Assembly (NCBI GenBank): GCA_002341345.1
Contig: DDNW01000192.1
Coordinates: forward strand, 2,672 to 22,400
Origin: Erythrobacter sp. UBA2510
GTDB taxonomy: Bacteria; Pseudomonadota; Alphaproteobacteria; Sphingomonadales; Sphingomonadaceae
Length of the DNA stretch: 19,729 nt
Direction: 5' to 3'
The position numbers and the translations under genes are program-made. The notes under the pieces are model-generated. The model had not been told where the DNA came from. It ran no database searches and saw only the letters and a program-made list of their open reading frames with translations. Below are positions 9,739 through 17,625 of the stretch, piece by piece (the first letter of the stretch is position 1; the number at the start of each line of letters is the position of its first letter).

Positions 9739-9757
9739 GGCCCTGTAGTCACAGGCC
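9739..9757. terminator. Short hairpin between convergent genes, weak terminator candidate
   Basis: CCTGT (9742-9746) and ACAGG (9751-9755) form a 5-bp stem with loop AGTC, flanked by GG and CC that can extend it past a one-base bulge. It sits between the end of the regulator gene and the end of the convergent DUF2189 gene. There is no T-run on either strand, so intrinsic termination is doubtful. Confidence 0.3.
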
Positions 9758-9792
9758 GGAGGGAGCCGCCAGTGGGTTTCCTCTTGAAGGCC

Positions 9793-10569
9793 TCAGTAGG
9801 CAGGAGCGCTCACGGCCTTTCGATAAAGATGCCACGTTGCATGGCCGAGGACGGGCAGCACCACGAGCAGACCGAGAAACAGCGGCAGCAGCGCGACCAG
9901 CAGCAGCACGGCGATCATCAGCGCCCAACTGAGCATGACGAAGCGGTTGGAGCGGATCACGCCGAGGCTGACGATGATAGCGGTGATGAAGTCCACTTCG
10001 CGATCTACCAGCATCGGCAAGCTGACCACGGTAATCGCGTAAAAGGCGAGCGCCATTAGAGCGCCCACGATCGTACCCACGATCAACATCCACAGGCCCG
10101 TTCCCGAAAGGAACAATTCATACGAGCCGCTGCCGATCCCCGCTTCCCCCTGGAAGATCGCGAAGATGCCATGCGCCACGATCATCCAGAAGCTGAAGGC
10201 CACGAAGACGATCACACCCATGCTCAGGATCTGTTCGTCGCCGTGTCCGCGCAAGGCGCCAAGAATCGTCCCCCAGCTCATCGGCAGGCCCGCTTCGGCC
10301 CGGCGGCTCACCTCGTAGAGCCCGACCGCAGCAAACGGCGCCAGTAGCGGAAAGCCCGCCGCCGCCGGCACCAGCCAGCCAACCTCGCCCCAGTGGAAGA
10401 GTGCGAAATAGAGGAGCAACCCCGCAGCGACGTAGAAGCCGGCAAAAAACAGCCCAAAGGCGGGATAGGAAATGAAATCCTTCCAGCCTGCAGCAAGGGC
10501 AGCCCCGAGATCTCCGACTTTGAGATCTTTGGCCACCGTTACCGGCGTGACCAATGTGTGTTCGACCAT
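9793..10569 (-). CDS. DUF2189-type integral membrane protein
   Basis: A 258-aa membrane protein that I place in the DUF2189 family, whose function is not known. The N-terminal 30 residues are soluble (VTVAKDLKVGDLGAALAAGWKDF). About six hydrophobic segments follow, near 38-58, 64-86, 117-140, 156-182, 192-207 and 213-240, and the family-like segment VDFITAIIVSLGVIRSNRFVM lies before the last. The ATG at 10567-10569 has a good ribosome-binding sequence, GGGGGAGG, 7 bases upstream. It is convergent with the regulator gene and divergent from the broken cysteine synthase gene, so it seems to be transcribed alone. I see no catalytic motif, and nothing nearby indicates a role. Some databases describe the family as cytochrome c oxidase subunit-like, which I cannot support from this sequence. 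Confidence 0.85.
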   Translation of the reverse strand: MVEHTLVTPVTVAKDLKVGDLGAALAAGWKDFISYPAFGLFFAGFYVAAGLLLYFALFHWGEVGWLVPAAAGFPLLAPFAAVGLYEVSRRAEAGLPMSWGTILGALRGHGDEQILSMGVIVFVAFSFWMIVAHGIFAIFQGEAGIGSGSYELFLSGTGLWMLIVGTIVGALMALAFYAITVVSLPMLVDREVDFITAIIVSLGVIRSNRFVMLSWALMIAVLLLVALLPLFLGLLVVLPVLGHATWHLYRKAVSAPAY

Positions 10570-10864
10570 GCCCAGCCTCCCCCGGACCGACGATTATTGA
10601 CCCGAATGGTGCAACAAGCTGCATGATGGATCAAGCGGATCGCGCTAAGCCCAGACGTCGCAGCATTTTAACCTTGGCGGTTGAAACTGGCGGACCGATA
10701 GTTTTTCACAGGGCACCAAGTCCGATTGCCGCCATAGTCGTTGGCAGTCTTTCGGGGCGGCAGTCTCCAGACAAACTCCACGAAATCTTCAAGCTTGGCC
10801 TCGGCAGACTGACTAATTGATCCTCACGACCGGGATGACGGCGAACGGAAATCGGGGATCAACA
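10570..10864. other. Intergenic region between divergent DUF2189 gene and broken cysteine synthase gene
   Basis: These 295 bp contain no convincing gene and must hold the promoters of both divergent units, although I see no good -35/-10 pair. A 7-bp inverted repeat, TTGATCC (10817-10823) and GGATCAA (10856-10862), spans the leader. Its right arm overlaps the GGGGA that serves as ribosome-binding sequence for the ATG at 10865, so pairing could hide it. With 32 bases between the arms this is weak evidence. Confidence 0.5.
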
Positions 10865-12098
10865 ATGACAACTCTTCTTCAGGAAACGAACAGCGACACT
10901 CACGCCGCGCAGGCAGCGCATGGCCCTTATGGCAGTGTGCTTGAACTCGTCGGAAAGACCCCCGTGGTACTGGCCGAAAAGCTCTCGCCGCCGGGCCGCA
11001 AGGTCTACGTCAAGCTGGTTCCTGCCGCGCCAGTTCGAAAACGAGGCCAATGCCCGGACGCATGAACGCACGACGGGCATGGAAATTGTCGAGAGCTTTG
11101 CCGACGATCCACTCGAATATTTCGTCAGTGGCCTTGGCACCGGCGGCACCATTGCCGGCGTCGCTGCGGCGCTGCGCAAGCACAGCCCCGCGACCCGCAT
11201 CATTGCGACCGAGCCGGACAACTCGCCGCTGCTCGGCTCCGAAATCGCGCAGAAGTATGAGGATGACGGTAGCCCTGTTGCCGCAAGTCACCCCAGCTTC
11301 CGCCCTCATCCGATGCAGGGCTGGTCGCCCGACTTCATCCCGCTGGTAACGACGACAGCCGTCGAACGGGGCCTGATCGACGAAATCGTGCCCGTCAGCG
11401 GCGCCGAGGCTATCGAATGGTCGCGTCAACTGGCCCGTGAGGAAGGCATTTTCTGTGGCATTACCAGCGGTGCCACCTTTGCCAGGGCCCGCCGCATCGC
11501 CGAGCTGGCCGCCGAAGGAAGCAAGGTGCTCGCGATACTGCCGGACACGGGGGAGCGCTACATGACAACCCCGCTTTTTGCCGATATTGCGGAGGAGATG
11601 AACGCCGGGGAGGAGGCAATTTCGCACTCCACGCCGCTATGCCGGTTCGACATGGCGCCGGGCCTCGCACCTGCCGCGCCGCCGCCGATCCCGGTCGATG
11701 TCGCTCCGGCTGCGGTCGAGCATGTCGAGGGGTTCATCGCCGACCGCAATCGCCCGCTGCTGATGTTTTCTCTGCAATGGTGCGAATTCTGCTGGTCGGC
11801 GCGCAAGCTGTTTGACGCGATGGGCGTCAAGTACAGCCTCGTCGAGCTCGACGGTGAACCTTATCGCGACCTGGCATGGGCGGGCGAAGTTCGCAGGGCA
11901 CTTGCCACACGCACGGGTTCGCCCACCGTCCCGCAGATATTCATCGGGGGCCAGCGGCTTGGCGGCGTCACCGATCTGTTCGATGCCTATAATGGCGACG
12001 CTTTGGCGGGCATGCTCGCCGAGGCTGACATCGCGGCCAGCGAGTGCGGGATCGCCGACGCCTATGCACTGCTGCCCGCCTGGATGCATCCGCGATGA
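10865..12098 (+). pseudogene. Cysteine synthase-glutaredoxin fusion, inactivated by internal deletion and frameshift
   Basis: The N-terminal frame (ATG 10865) reads like cysteine synthase/cystathionine beta-synthase: YGSVLELVGKTPVVLAEKL, then KVYVKL at 11000-11017. There the sequence jumps, one frame over, to WFLPRQFENEANARTHERTTG, which normally lies about 100 residues later. The missing part should hold the PLP lysine (SVKDR-like) and the SGNTG loop. The rest is well kept: GLGTGGTIAG, GITSGATFA and GYMTTPLF-like motifs, then a glutaredoxin domain with CEFC at 11781-11792 and the TVPQIFIGGQRLGG motif. The first frame ends at 11065; the second is open to the TGA at 12096-12098. The intact protein would be a PLP enzyme fused to a C-terminal glutaredoxin. 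A shorter product from an internal start could still give the glutaredoxin part. Its end overlaps the decarboxylase start (ATGA), indicating one operon. Confidence 0.88.
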
Positions 12099-13564
12099 AA
12101 GACGGCGGCTTTCCTCCCCTGCCCGCACCCGAGCTGCAATTTGCTGCGCAGGCGGCAATCGAGGCGCGTAATACGGCCAAACCGCTTGAAGCCTCCGCCA
12201 GTCTGGAAGAATTGCGCGCGGGCTTCGCTGTCCCCCTCGCCATCTCTGGCCGCAATGCGGTGGAGGTTCTGCGCGAGCTGGTCGATGTCGCAACGCCGGG
12301 CATCGTCGGCTCGACCGATCCCGGATTCATGGCCTGGGTGGTGGGCGGTTCGCAACCCGCAGGTGTCGCAGCCGACTGGCTGACCTCGTCATGGGGTCAG
12401 AATGCCGGGCTGTTCCAGACGTCTCCGGCAGCTGCCGTAGCAGAAGAAACCGTGGCCAAATGGCTGGTAGACCTGCTTGAGCTCCCTGCGCAAAGTTCGG
12501 TCGGCTTTACGACCGGTGCGACCATGGCTGCCTTCACCTGCCTTGCCGCCGCGCGCCTGGCCGTCCTGTCGTGCGCGGGATACGATCTGGAAGAGCACGG
12601 GCTGATCGGAGCGCCGGACATGCGCATCGTCATTGCCGAGGATTCCCATGTCACGAATTATTCGGCTCTGCGCTACCTGGGCTTTGGCAAGGCGCAAATC
12701 GCCAGGGTCCCCTCCACGAGCGAAGGCATTTACGACATGGAGTCGTTCGCTGAGACACTCGCAAGCCTCAAGGGCATGCCGACAATCGTCATCGGACAGG
12801 CCGGGCATATCATGAGCGGCGCCTTCGATGACCTGGGGCAGCTGGGGCACCTCTGCCGCGAGCATGGGGCATGGCTGCATGTGGATGGTGCCTTCGGCCT
12901 GTGGTCGCGCAGCAGCGCCCGCTATTGCAATCTTGCCGCGGGTGCCGAACTTGCCGATTCCTGGTCGGTAGATGGTCACAAATGGCTCCAGCTGCCCTAC
13001 GATTCCGGCTTTGCCATCGTCCGTGATCCGGAATGGCATCGAGCAGCCATGCGGATGTAGGCGGGCTACCTTTCGCGTGACGGCGGACAGAACACCCATA
13101 CGCCTTCTGACTTCGTTCCCGAACTGTCACGCCGCGCGCGGGGCTTTGCCGCGTGGACGATCCTTCAGGTCCTCGGGCGTGACGGTATCGCGCGCATGGT
13201 CGAGCAACATTGCGATGCAGCGCGATTTCTCGCTCAGCGACTGGAGAAGATCGATGGAATCTCGTTGCGCAATGAGGTCCATCTCAACCAGCTGGCGATA
13301 GCCTTTATGGAGCCGGGGGGCAATTGCTCGTCGGCCGAACTTGCCGCCGAGATGGCGGAAAGGCTTAACGCCAAGGGCGATTACTTTCTGCGCACGGCCA
13401 CCTGGAACGAAGCAACGGTTTTGCGGATATCGGTTATCGCCTACGGCACCGACATGGCCATCGTTGACCGGCTGGCCCGCGATATGATCGAAGCCTGGAA
13501 CGAGATGCGAGCCACGGTTTACGGCGAGAGCGGCACTGACCTCAATTCCGCATCGCAAGCATAA
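12095..13564 (+). pseudogene. Group II PLP-dependent decarboxylase interrupted by an in-frame amber codon
   Basis: Aspartate aminotransferase-fold decarboxylase of the glutamate/aromatic amino-acid type; substrate unknown. From ATG 12095 the frame reads MKDGGFPPLPAPELQ. It holds EDSHVTNYSALRYLG (PLP-stacking His), WLHVDGAFGLW (Asp binding the PLP nitrogen) and VDGHKWLQLPYD with the PLP lysine at K296. At codon 322 (13058-13060) stands TAG. The same frame then continues with unbroken family-like sequence (AGYLSRDGGQNTHTPSDF) to TAA at 13562-13564, so the full reading would be 489 aa, a normal length. A single C-to-T change from CAG would explain it. The truncated 321-aa form keeps the lysine but lacks the C-terminal domain. 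It overlaps the preceding broken gene by 4 bp. Readthrough or suppression cannot be excluded. Confidence 0.88.
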
Positions 13565-13825
13565 ACATGCTTTGGCTGAAGCAGAGGCCGACGCATGATC
13601 GCGCAGCGGTACGAAGCCATCCTGTAGCACGCTACAAGGTTGATCGAATTTGCGAACGCCGACCGCATTTCTCGGGCCGGCAATCGCCCCCCGTATCCGG
13701 TGCGGTTGTCTACCCCGGTTCTGATCGTGAACCAGCTGGCCACGGGCATCCACTATCGCATATACGCAAGTGCAACGGTGCCCTTGACCTTCCTGCACGG
13801 GCTTGCCGTGGTCGGCCTAGGCTCG

Positions 13826-13855
13826 CCTGCCGATCTGTCCTGCCCTGTCGGCAGG
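13826..13855. terminator. Strong hairpin, candidate terminator or scar
   Basis: CCTGCCGA (13826-13833) and TCGGCAGG (13848-13855) are perfectly complementary arms with a 14-base loop. A G-T and a C-G pair can extend the stem to 10 bp. It lies about 260 bp after the decarboxylase stop and has no T-run, so it may be a factor-assisted terminator or an unrelated structure. Confidence 0.4.
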
Positions 13856-13914
13856 TGCTGTGATGGCCATCGTCAGAGCGGTCGGCATGGCGCCCGCCGG
13901 TTGATGCCTGAAAA

Positions 13915-13952
13915 TGGTAGCGAGGAAGGGACTCGAGCCCCTGACACGCGGA
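13915..13952 (-). other. 3' half of a tRNA gene (fragment), possible integration-site remnant
   Basis: On the minus strand these 38 bases have exact tRNA 3'-end geometry: CCA (13915-13917), discriminator A, a 7-base acceptor strand CCTCGCT, a 17-base T-arm (stem AGGGG/CCCTT, loop CTCGAGT), a 5-base variable loop GTGTC, and the 3' anticodon-stem strand TCCGC. The resemblance stops at the anticodon loop; no matching 5' acceptor (AGCGAGG) or D-arm follows. The loop has C where tRNAs have the invariant T54. From memory it resembles the 3' half of an alphaproteobacterial CAU-anticodon tRNA (Met or Ile2). Integrated elements often recombine at the anticodon loop and leave such a fragment. Confidence 0.6.
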
Positions 13953-14121
13953 AACCACGGCGCCTCTGGAGCCAGTTCATCTTTTCGGGAAGCCAAACGC
14001 GAATTACGCGCCTATAGGCACCCGCAAGCACGCAAACTGGATATCGCAGCGCTCCTGTCTGGACGGGCAGTTGCGCCCTACCCAGCGATCCGGCGTGCCT
14101 TCCTCAAACAAGACTGGTGAC

Positions 14122-15930
14122 ATGAACTTTCCTCCCCTTCCTTCGAGCCTAGAGGCTACGCTTGCCGAGCGTGGCTATGCCACCGCCACCCCCGTGCAGG
14201 CAGAAGTCCTGCAGCCGGTCGCATCAGGCCGCGATCTGATCGTGTCCGCGCAGACCGGCTCAGGCAAGACGATCGCCTTCGGGCTCGCCATGGCGAAGGA
14301 AATGCTTGGCGATGGCGACACGATCGGCTTTTCGGAGCGCCCCCTCGCCTTGGTCATCGCCCCGACCAGGGAACTGGCGCTGCAGGTGAGCCGCGAACTG
14401 GCCTGGCTTTACAGCAAGGCTGGGGCGCGCATTGCGACCTGCGTGGGCGGGATGAATCCGCAGCAGGAACGCAAGGCACTGCGCTCGGGCGCGACCATCG
14501 TGGTCGGTACGCCGGGGAGACTGCGCGACCATCTAGAACGGGGCGCTCTTGACCTGTCCGCGCTCAAGGCGGTGGTGCTCGACGAGGCAGACGAGATGCT
14601 CGACATGGGCTTTCGCGAAGAGCTGGAGGAAATCCTCGACGCCACGCCCGAAACGCGCCGGACGCTGCTGTTCTCTGCCACCATGCCGCGCCCGATCGAA
14701 GCGCTCGCCCGTCGGTACCAGCGTGATGCCCTGCGTATCGCCACGATCAGCGAGGGCCGCGGACATGGCGACATCTCCTATCAGGCGGTGACCGTGTCGC
14801 CGCCAGAGATCGAGAATGCTGCGGTAAACCTGCTGCGCTATCACGAGGCGGAAACTGCCATCTTGTTCTGCGCGACCAGGGAGAAAGTGCGGCACCTCCA
14901 CGCCACGCTGCAGGAACGGGGCTTTGCCGTGGTCGCTCTATCGGGCGAGCACTCCCAGTCGGAACGGAATCAGGCGCTGCAAGCTCTGCGAGATCGCCGC
15001 GCGCGGGTTTGCGTCGCCACCGATGTCGCTGCCCGCGGGATCGATCTGCCAACACTGAGCCTGGTCATCCATGTAGAGATTCCGCGCGACGCCGAAACCT
15101 TGCAGCACCGCTCGGGCCGGACCGGGCGTGCCGGGAAGAAAGGCACTGCTGTGCTGATCGTGCCGTTCACGAAGCGCAAGCGGGTGGAGTCGATGCTGCG
15201 TCATGCCAAGATCGCCGCCGACTGGACCGACGCGCCCGACCGCGACGCTATCAAGGCGAAAGACCGCGAGCGACTGCTGGAGCAGTTGCTGGCACCCGTC
15301 GAGGTGGATGACGGCGACCGCGAGCTAGCCGAACGCCTGCTGGCCGAGCGCACACCCGCGGAAATAGCCGCCATGCTCGTCCATGCCCATCGCGCCAAGA
15401 TGCCCGAACCGGAAGACTTGATCGCGAACACCCCCGCAGCACAGCGGGAGGCGCAAAAGGAACGCCACCGTCCGGGTTTCGAGGACATCGTCTGGTTCCG
15501 CATGGATCTGGGCCGTCGCCAGAACGCCGACCCGCGATGGATCTTGCCTTTGCTTTGCCGGCGCGGTCACATCACCCGCAACGAAATCGGCGCGATCCGG
15601 ATTGGTGCCGACGAAACCTTTTTCCAGATTCCCCGCCAGATCGCCGACAAATTCGCCGACGCCGCCACGCGATCGGCGCAGGCCGATGGCGACGATCAGC
15701 CGGTAAAGATCGAAGTGTCCGAAACAGCCCCGCGCGAAGCTGCCCGGAGCAACCGGAAGCATCATGCCTCACGCGATCTATCGGATGCAACGCGCGTTAA
15801 GGCCAAGTCACGTTTCAAGAAGTTCGACAAGGACAAAGGCAAACCCAAAGGCAAGAAACGGGACAAGCCAAACGCCGAAAGCAAACCTCGCAAAGGCAAG
15901 AACCCCTCACACCAGCGCGAGCACAAATGA
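14122..15930 (+). CDS. DEAD-box ATP-dependent RNA helicase with DbpA-like C-terminal domain
   Basis: Cytoplasmic ATP-dependent RNA helicase, probably acting in ribosome assembly or mRNA remodelling. With ATG 14122 it is 602 aa, starting MNFPPLPSSLEATLAERGYATATPVQ. All core motifs are present: Q motif ending at Q25, Walker A AQTGSGKT (K48), PTRELALQV, TPGRL, DEADEML (154-160), SAT (185-187), ATDVAARGIDLP, and HRSGRTGRAG (329-338). About 454-530 (DIVWFRMDLGRRQNADP to FFQIPRQIADKF) resembles the DbpA/CsdA RNA-binding domain. The tail from about 560 is lysine-rich and probably disordered, a common RNA-binding extension. The frame is open further upstream, but residues before this Met do not match the family; the ribosome-binding sequence is weak. 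It resembles DeaD/CsdA and DbpA, and I do not choose between them. It appears monocistronic, convergent with the following oxidoreductase. Confidence 0.94.
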   Translation: MNFPPLPSSLEATLAERGYATATPVQAEVLQPVASGRDLIVSAQTGSGKTIAFGLAMAKEMLGDGDTIGFSERPLALVIAPTRELALQVSRELAWLYSKAGARIATCVGGMNPQQERKALRSGATIVVGTPGRLRDHLERGALDLSALKAVVLDEADEMLDMGFREELEEILDATPETRRTLLFSATMPRPIEALARRYQRDALRIATISEGRGHGDISYQAVTVSPPEIENAAVNLLRYHEAETAILFCATREKVRHLHATLQERGFAVVALSGEHSQSERNQALQALRDRRARVCVATDVAARGIDLPTLSLVIHVEIPRDAETLQHRSGRTGRAGKKGTAVLIVPFTKRKRVESMLRHAKIAADWTDAPDRDAIKAKDRERLLEQLLAPVEVDDGDRELAERLLAERTPAEIAAMLVHAHRAKMPEPEDLIANTPAAQREAQKERHRPGFEDIVWFRMDLGRRQNADPRWILPLLCRRGHITRNEIGAIRIGADETFFQIPRQIADKFADAATRSAQADGDDQPVKIEVSETAPREAARSNRKHHASRDLSDATRVKAKSRFKKFDKDKGKPKGKKRDKPNAESKPRKGKNPSHQREHK

Positions 15931-16085
15931 CCGATCGCGATTGCCAGGGATTGTTGCAAACCTGCTCTGAGTCTGAAGCCAGGGGTCTGCGGACAAAACC
16001 TAAGGATTGAATCAGCGCTATTCAGGATCGGACGCAAACGATTGCCAGCCGCTTCCTTCAATGTGCCGATGATGATGTGCCGGTT

Positions 16086-17189
16086 TCATCTGAGGCATGC
16101 CTCGACGCGGGCAGCGATCGCCATGCTCGCTGTGAGGCCCGGGCTTTCGATGCCAAACAGGTTGACCAGTCCCTCGCACCCATGATCGGCCGGGCCGGAA
16201 ATCATGAAATCCGCCGCCGGTTCGCCGGGGCCTGACAGCTTGGGCCTGACCCCCGCGTAACCCGGCTGCAGCTGCTCGGGATCGAGCGCGGGCCATATCA
16301 TTTGCGCGGCAGCGCAGAATTTCGCATGCCGTGCCGGATCGACGGTATAGTCGACCTCGTCGATCCATTCGACATCGGGGCCGAAACGCGCCTGCCCGGC
16401 AAGATCGAGCGTGAGATGCGTGCCGAGCCCGCCCGGTTCGGGCACCGGATATATCAGGTGCGCAAACGGCACTTTGCCCCGATAGGTGAAATAGACCCCG
16501 CGCGCATAATGGCAGGGCGGGATATGGGCGGCATCCAGCTCCTCGGTCGCATGGGCCAGCGCTTGGGCCTTCAGCCCGGCCGAATTGACCAGCACCGGCG
16601 ATGACACCACCGGCTCGCCCAGCCCCGCCATCCAGACATGCCACAGCCCGTCCGATCGCGTGACGCGCTTGATCGGGGTGCCGGTGACCAGCATCGCGTC
16701 ATGCGCTTCGGCCTCGCCCAGCAGGGCCAGCATCAGCGCATGGCTGTCGATGATCCCGGTGGAGGGCGAGAGAAGCGCGCCCATGCAGGCCAGCTCCGGC
16801 TCCAGCGCATGCGCTTCCGCGCGCGAAAGGAAGTGCAGGTCGTCGACCCCCGCCCCGTCGGCCCGCGCCTTGATCTTATCCAACTCTGCGAACTGGCTTT
16901 CGTCACGGGCAAAGACCAGCTTCCCCAGACGTTTGTACGGTACGCCTGCTCTTTCGCAGAATTCGTAGAGCATGTGCTTGCCCTCGACGCATAGCTGCGC
17001 CTTCAGCGAGCCTTCAGGGTAATAAATCCCGGCATGGATCACCTCGGAATTGCGGCTGCTGGTCCAGGACCCGAAATGATCCTCGCCATCGAGGACAAGC
17101 GGAGCTTTACCGGCCAACGCCAGCGCGCGCGCCACGGCAAGACCGACAACGCCAGCCCCGATGACGATCGATCCAACCTCTTCGCTCAC
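16086..17189 (-). CDS. LhgO-like FAD-dependent oxidoreductase (L-2-hydroxyglutarate dehydrogenase family)
   Basis: DAO-superfamily flavoenzyme of 367 aa that probably oxidises a 2-hydroxyacid such as L-2-hydroxyglutarate to the 2-oxoacid. The N-terminal Rossmann motif IVIGAGVVGLAVARALALAG (about 8-27) binds FAD. SSRNSEVIHAGIYYPEGSLKA (about 44-64) is the signature around the flavin seen in LhgO/L2HGDH proteins, and the C-terminal NLFGIESPGLTASMAIA closes the FAD site. The length is slightly short of the usual 390-400 aa but both ends look complete. It begins MSEEVGSIVIGAG at 17189 and ends convergently to the helicase gene. No partner electron-transfer gene is nearby, so it may pass electrons to quinone or oxygen. 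The exact substrate is not determined by the sequence, hence no symbol. Confidence 0.88.
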   Translation of the reverse strand: MSEEVGSIVIGAGVVGLAVARALALAGKAPLVLDGEDHFGSWTSSRNSEVIHAGIYYPEGSLKAQLCVEGKHMLYEFCERAGVPYKRLGKLVFARDESQFAELDKIKARADGAGVDDLHFLSRAEAHALEPELACMGALLSPSTGIIDSHALMLALLGEAEAHDAMLVTGTPIKRVTRSDGLWHVWMAGLGEPVVSSPVLVNSAGLKAQALAHATEELDAAHIPPCHYARGVYFTYRGKVPFAHLIYPVPEPGGLGTHLTLDLAGQARFGPDVEWIDEVDYTVDPARHAKFCAAAQMIWPALDPEQLQPGYAGVRPKLSGPGEPAADFMISGPADHGCEGLVNLFGIESPGLTASMAIAARVEACLR

Positions 17190-17625
17190 CTCCGCTTAGA
17201 CCCCCTGTCACAAAGGCTGTGGTGTTGACGTTTCGTCTGTTCCAGACACGCCAGCTGATGCCGCTCGCCATCGCGTTAGCGAAGACGTCGGCGCCTGCAA
17301 AGCAAGCCGGCTTTCGCGAGAGTGATATCAGTGTGGTGCGCGCCATCGTCTCGTAGCAACTGCCTGGTAAACGCGCCTTGCACGCAATGGAACATAAGCA
17401 GACCTCGAGTGCAGCCGGTGCGATCCGGCCGACGAAACCTTATTGCGCGAAAGGGCTTCACCCTGCCCTAAGCTCTCCACATCATTCCTCTATTGGGTAC
17501 CTTTGCTTTGCAAATATCCGTGCACGGTCAAAAGGCGGAGCCTCTGACTGCTAGATCAAGCGTATGCTGGCTCGATTCTAAATTGTCGCCAAGCAGGAGG
17601 AAAGAGGCTTTAACGCGCCATAGGA
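17190..17625. other. 436-bp intergenic region between divergent oxidoreductase and MFS transporter
   Basis: No gene I can support lies here; a minus-strand open frame overlapping the oxidoreductase start (17107-17346) has no family likeness. The region must hold the promoters of both divergent genes. It contains a single TTTGCAAA palindrome at 17507-17514 (listed separately), a 10-bp palindrome AAGCCGGCTT near 17308, and a purine-rich AGGAGG about 25 bases before the transporter start, too far away to act as its ribosome-binding site. Confidence 0.5.
17507..17514. promoter_or_regulatory. Isolated TTTGCAAA palindrome upstream of MFS transporter
   Basis: This 8-bp palindrome is identical to the two perfect sites at the pccB/pccR promoter. 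It is followed by TATCC, as the 8189-8196 site is (there with one G between). It lies 111 bp before the transporter start. I find this exact 8-mer only three times in the window. A role as an ScfR-type site is a guess from sequence identity. Confidence 0.4.

Larger units (their letters stand above)
13565..14121. other. 557-bp non-coding region after the broken decarboxylase
   Basis: No frame here looks like a protein gene; the open frames are short, overlap one another and lack family motifs. The region holds the 13826-13855 hairpin and a minus-strand tRNA 3' fragment at 13915-13952, both listed separately. The promoter of the downstream helicase should lie near its end, but I see no clear promoter elements. 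Confidence 0.6.

Noticed and set aside
13640..14017. Plus-strand 125-codon open frame after the decarboxylase, including the phrase MVARKGLEPLTR
   Set aside because: That phrase is a typical false translation across the complement of a tRNA 3' end, here the 13915-13952 fragment. No other support for a protein.
14071..14121. 17-codon upstream extension of the helicase
   Set aside because: The extra residues (MRPTQRSGVPSSNKTGD) are unlike helicase N-termini; the Met at 14122 begins the recognisable Q-motif region.
16008..16024. TGAAT and ATTCA inverted repeat between helicase and oxidoreductase as a terminator
   Set aside because: The stem is only 5 bp and AT-rich with no T-run; too weak to call.
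17107..17346. Minus-strand 79-codon open frame overlapping the start of the FAD oxidoreductase
   Set aside because: Much of it lies antiphase inside the oxidoreductase gene, and the unique part has no recognisable family motif.
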